DNA from: Aliirhizobium wenxiniae
GTDB lineage: Bacteria > Pseudomonadota > Alphaproteobacteria > Rhizobiales > Rhizobiaceae
Assembly: GCF_014201355.1 (NCBI RefSeq)
Contig: NZ_JACHEG010000009.1
Span: forward strand, 124,001 to 188,000
Direction of reading: 5' to 3'
Length of the DNA stretch: 64,000 nt
Shown here: piece after piece, positions 61,170 to 64,000 of the stretch
How positions within the stretch are numbered: position 1 is the stretch's first letter
Layout of the letters: the number at the start of each line of letters is the position of its first letter
Made by a program: the position numbers and the translations under genes
Notes under the pieces: model-generated
The model's database searches: none
What the model was told of the DNA's origin: nothing
Seen by the model: the letters and a program-made list of their open reading frames with translations, nothing else

Positions 61170-62118
61170 GGATCGCCAGAACACCGAAAAGGCCGATCAG
61201 CAGCATGTCGGCGATGCGGGCAATCTTCAGCGCGTCGTAGATGTCCTCATAGACCAGTTCGCTGCGGCCACCTTCACCCATATAACCCGCCTCGATCATC
61301 TCGCCGCCATAACTGCGCGGGCCGGCAAGCGCTATGCCCAGCGCCCCCGCCATCGCCGCTTCCGGCCAACCGGCATTCGGCGAACGATGGTTCTTGGCAT
61401 CGCGGCGGATCGCCCTGATGGCATTGCCGGGCGAGGCATCGCGAACGAAAAGGGCGGCAACCACGAAAAGCGCTGCGGTCAGTCGCGAGGCGGGCAGGTT
61501 GACCAGGTCGTCGAAACGCGCTGCCGCCCAGCCGAAGGCCTCGTGGCGGGCAGAGCGGTGGCCGATCATGCTGTCGGCGGTATTGGCGGCCTTGTAGGCC
61601 GCACCGGCAGGCAGACCGCCGATGCCCATCCAGAAGGCCGGGGCGACCACGCCATCCGAAAAGTTCTCTGCGAGGCTTTCGATCGCCGCCCGGCAGACCG
61701 CCGCTTCGTCCAGCTGTTCGACATCGCGTCCGACAATTCGGGATACCGCTGCCCGTCCCGCCGGCAAGCCATGATGCTTGAGCGAGGAAGCGACATCGCG
61801 CACATGCCGTTCCAGGCTCTTCTGGGCCGGAAGGCTGGCGGCGACGAGGATGAGCAGGATCGGACCAAACGGGATTACAAGCAGCACGTCCTGCAGCACC
61901 GCAGAGACCAGAATGACGACCGCCATCAGAACGGCGAGTGCCTGGATCCCCATGCGTTTTCGCGTGGCGAAGTCATCCGCTTCGCGGTTCCATCGGGTGT
62001 CGAGTTGAGATATCAGCCGGCCGATCCATGTCACGGGATGGCCGATCAGCTTGAACAGCCAGTCCGGATAGCCGGTAAAGCGCTCCACGATCAGCGCGAG
62101 AAATGCGAGAAGGAACAT
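61153..62118 (-). CDS. cobD: Adenosylcobinamide-phosphate synthase (CbiB/CobD)
   Basis: This 322-residue membrane protein starts at the ATG at 62118; a longer frame to 62178 overlaps cobC and was rejected. HPVTWIGRLI, ENFSDGVVAPAFW and the NHRSPNAGWPEA motif are typical. It attaches aminopropanol phosphate to cobyric acid. Its start is four bases from that of divergent cobC. Confidence 0.92.
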   Translation of the reverse strand: MFLLAFLALIVERFTGYPDWLFKLIGHPVTWIGRLISQLDTRWNREADDFATRKRMGIQALAVLMAVVILVSAVLQDVLLVIPFGPILLILVAASLPAQKSLERHVRDVASSLKHHGLPAGRAAVSRIVGRDVEQLDEAAVCRAAIESLAENFSDGVVAPAFWMGIGGLPAGAAYKAANTADSMIGHRSARHEAFGWAAARFDDLVNLPASRLTAALFVVAALFVRDASPGNAIRAIRRDAKNHRSPNAGWPEAAMAGALGIALAGPRSYGGEMIEAGYMGEGGRSELVYEDIYDALKIARIADMLLIGLFGVLAILMWQV

Positions 62119-62122
62119 TGCT

Positions 62123-63151
62123 GTGGCAAACCCAATGGATAAAAATGTCGTTGGCGATCCTATCCAGCACGGCGGCAATCTGGCCAGGGCGCGGGCGCTT
62201 TTTCCTCAGGCGCCGGAACCGTGGATCGACCTTTCGACTGGTATTAATCCGCATTCCTATCCGCATTCGCCGATCCCTAGCAATGTTTTTGCACGGCTGC
62301 CGGAGCCGGCATCGCTTGATGAGCTGAAACTGATCGCGGCCAATGCTTATCACGCGCCATCCGCAGCCCATGTCGCAGCCGGACCGGGTACGCAAATCCT
62401 GCTGCCGATCGTCGCCTCGCTGATCGGTGGACGCAAGGCCGCGATCCTGTCTCCGACCTATGCCGAACATGCCCGCGCGGCAAAACTGGCCGGCTTCGAG
62501 GTTACCGAAACCGATGACATCGATCAGCTCGCAACGGCGGATCTCGCCGTCATCGTCAACCCCAACAATCCGACCGGCCGCATCGTGGCGAAGACGGATC
62601 TCCTTTCGCTTGCCGACGCCATGCGGGCCAAAGGTGGACTGCTCGTCGTTGATGAAGCCTTTTCGGACGTGTCTGAAGCCAAAAGCGTTGCCGAAATGGT
62701 CGAAAGCGGTGGCCTTCTGGTCTTGCGTTCATTCGGAAAATTCTACGGCATGGCAGGCCTCAGGCTCGGTTTCGCGATCTCGCATCCCGATGTGGTGCGA
62801 CGGATTGAAGACAGGCTCGGTCCCTGGGCGATATCCGGCCCGGCGCTGCATGTGGCAAGCGAGGCACTGGCCGATGGCTGGTGGCAGGTGATGATGCGCC
62901 GGCGGCTGGAAGACGAAACGGCTCGTCTGGAGACGCTGCTGACGACTGCCGGCATTTCCATGCATGGCGGCACATCGCTGTTCCGGTTGATCCGGGATTC
63001 CAAGGCCCAGGCACTTTACCGACATCTTGCCAGCCATGGCATCATCACCCGTCGCTTCGATGAGCGACCGGACGATCTCAGGATCGGCCTGCCGGGTAAT
63101 GACGGTTGGGTGCGTCTGGAAAACGCGCTGGCGTCTTTCGCCGCAAGCTGA
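62123..63151 (+). CDS. cobC: L-threonine-O-3-phosphate decarboxylase
   Basis: This 342-residue PLP enzyme of the histidinol-phosphate aminotransferase fold supplies the aminopropanol arm. WIDLSTGINPHSYP, NPNNPTGR and the PLP lysine in SFGKFYGMAGLRLGF are visible. A GTG (62123) and an ATG (62135) are both possible starts; no clear ribosome site decides. Confidence 0.93.
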   Translation: MANPMDKNVVGDPIQHGGNLARARALFPQAPEPWIDLSTGINPHSYPHSPIPSNVFARLPEPASLDELKLIAANAYHAPSAAHVAAGPGTQILLPIVASLIGGRKAAILSPTYAEHARAAKLAGFEVTETDDIDQLATADLAVIVNPNNPTGRIVAKTDLLSLADAMRAKGGLLVVDEAFSDVSEAKSVAEMVESGGLLVLRSFGKFYGMAGLRLGFAISHPDVVRRIEDRLGPWAISGPALHVASEALADGWWQVMMRRRLEDETARLETLLTTAGISMHGGTSLFRLIRDSKAQALYRHLASHGIITRRFDERPDDLRIGLPGNDGWVRLENALASFAAS

Positions 63152-63159
63152 TCCGTCCC

Positions 63160-63999
63160 CTAAACGGGCCAGATCTGCCGTTCGAGATTGAAGGCGCGGC
63201 GAATGAAATTGGCCGGTTCCACCCATGTGCCTTCGGGATCCGGAAATGATGGCTTGGCGTCGGACGGCGGCAGGTATTCGCCGTGATCGTAATCCAGTTC
63301 TTTATCGATCTGCCAAGGCTGAACGGTATTGCCGATTGCTCTTGGCGGTCCGCGAAAGCCGAGCGCACCGGAGAGCGGATTGCTGGTCGGGTCGAGAACA
63401 TGCCCGAAGAAATTGCCGAACGGAAAAGCCAAGCGAAGCACGAGGTCCTTTTCGGATGCAAGCACATAGATGTGTCCGGTCTTTGCGAATGAATCGGCAT
63501 ATTCCTTCTCAAGGCAGGTTCGTTCTATGGCTGCCGCCATCAGGCATGCCGAGCGTGTTTCGCGATTCAGCCGTCTGATCGTTTCCAGAACCACTCTGGC
63601 GCCCAGGCTGTGGCTGGCGAAGGAAAAACTTGCGGCCTGCCGCAGTTCACGATTGCAGAATGCCGCCAGCCTCTGGCCGGTCAGATTCGCCGTTGGTTTT
63701 TCCACCGGGTAGCTGATGAAGCCCGCCTGGGAATCACCCGGCCATAAGATGCCGATGAAAACAGCAGAGGGCGGCAGGTCGAGAAGTGTCTCGAGCCGGG
63801 AGAGCGCATGCACGCCATCGCTCTGTCTGTTATTGTAGCCGTGAACGGCGAAAAGGACATCACGGTCGGCTGTCTGCTGCCTGAATATATCCGGTCTTAC
63901 CGGAGACAAGGCAAAGTCCGTATCAATCTTCTGCATTGCCGGCGTCATTGCGATGGCGCCGCCAATTGGTGAAACCCTGAAATTGAGGAATAGCGTCAC
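63160..63999 (-). CDS. Alpha/beta hydrolase, DUF900-like, at window edge
   Basis: The 279-residue frame begins at a GTG two bases from the right edge and may extend beyond it. VLFAVHGYNN and the nucleophile motif SHSLGA (Ser) resemble DUF900 esterase-like proteins. ATGs further in (for example MTPAMQK) are alternative starts. The function is unknown and it looks unrelated to the cob genes. No signal peptide is obvious. Confidence 0.75.
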   Translation of the reverse strand: MTLFLNFRVSPIGGAIAMTPAMQKIDTDFALSPVRPDIFRQQTADRDVLFAVHGYNNRQSDGVHALSRLETLLDLPPSAVFIGILWPGDSQAGFISYPVEKPTANLTGQRLAAFCNRELRQAASFSFASHSLGARVVLETIRRLNRETRSACLMAAAIERTCLEKEYADSFAKTGHIYVLASEKDLVLRLAFPFGNFFGHVLDPTSNPLSGALGFRGPPRAIGNTVQPWQIDKELDYDHGEYLPPSDAKPSFPDPEGTWVEPANFIRRAFNLERQIWPV

Positions 64000-64000
64000 G

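Overview
The window looks like a chromosomal segment of a Rhizobiaceae-type alphaproteobacterium (Rhizobium, Agrobacterium or Neorhizobium-like). Reasons are the high GC content, the conserved order rplU-rpmA-GNAT-GNAT-obgE-proB-proA-nadD-rsfS-rlmH-envC-ctpA-yibQ-rppH, a frcBCAK fructose ABC operon, an aerobic-type cob cluster and rhizobial palindromic repeats. The species cannot be fixed from the sequence alone.

Bases 1-2870 are an accessory island next to a tRNA-Ser(CGA) gene. A minus-strand gene cut by the left edge encodes a homologue of the retron Ec86/St85 effector (nucleoside deoxyribosyltransferase-like plus C-terminal helical region). Directly upstream of it is a promoter followed by a structured RNA with the layout of a retron msr-msd. 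The reverse transcriptase is not in the window and would be expected just beyond base 1. Next come a truncated DUF6880-like gene, a scrap of an integrase N-terminus and a two-gene Panacea toxin-antitoxin pair. This is the most novel part of the window.

Bases 2960-15470 are core genome on the plus strand: ribosomal proteins L21 and L27, two acetyltransferases, ObgE, proline biosynthesis (ProB, ProA), NadD, RsfS, RlmH, the EnvC-like division factor, CtpA, a YibQ-type protein and RppH. Convergent to these is bfd-bfr (iron storage), then the NAD-dependent formate dehydrogenase operon fdsGBA-D (16399-21742). An opp-type peptide importer (22327-27647) follows, with ATPases fused into one protein. 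Bases 27971-28133 hold a small RNA of four hairpins, each with CCTCCTCCC in the loop (the alphaproteobacterial 'cuckoo' RNA architecture). Then come the fructose importer frcBCAK with divergent ROK regulator frcR, a hormone-sensitive-lipase-like hydrolase, MsrA, and a second peptide-type ABC importer operon ending in a CocE/NonD hydrolase.

Bases 42487-63151 are a large cobalamin biosynthesis region: cobB, cobA, cbiD, cobM, cobE, cobL, cobK, cobJ, cobI, cobH, cobG, cobN, cobW, a DUF1636 gene, two divergent cobalamin riboswitches, then cbtB, cbtA (cobalt uptake), cobO, cobQ, cobD and cobC. Together they take uroporphyrinogen III through the oxygen-dependent corrin ring pathway, insert cobalt (CobN; CobS/CobT are not here), adenosylate, amidate and attach aminopropanol. 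CbiD is present where classical aerobic clusters have CobF. Two palindromic repeat elements sit in frame inside cobG and cobN. The right edge cuts or abuts a DUF900-like alpha/beta hydrolase gene.
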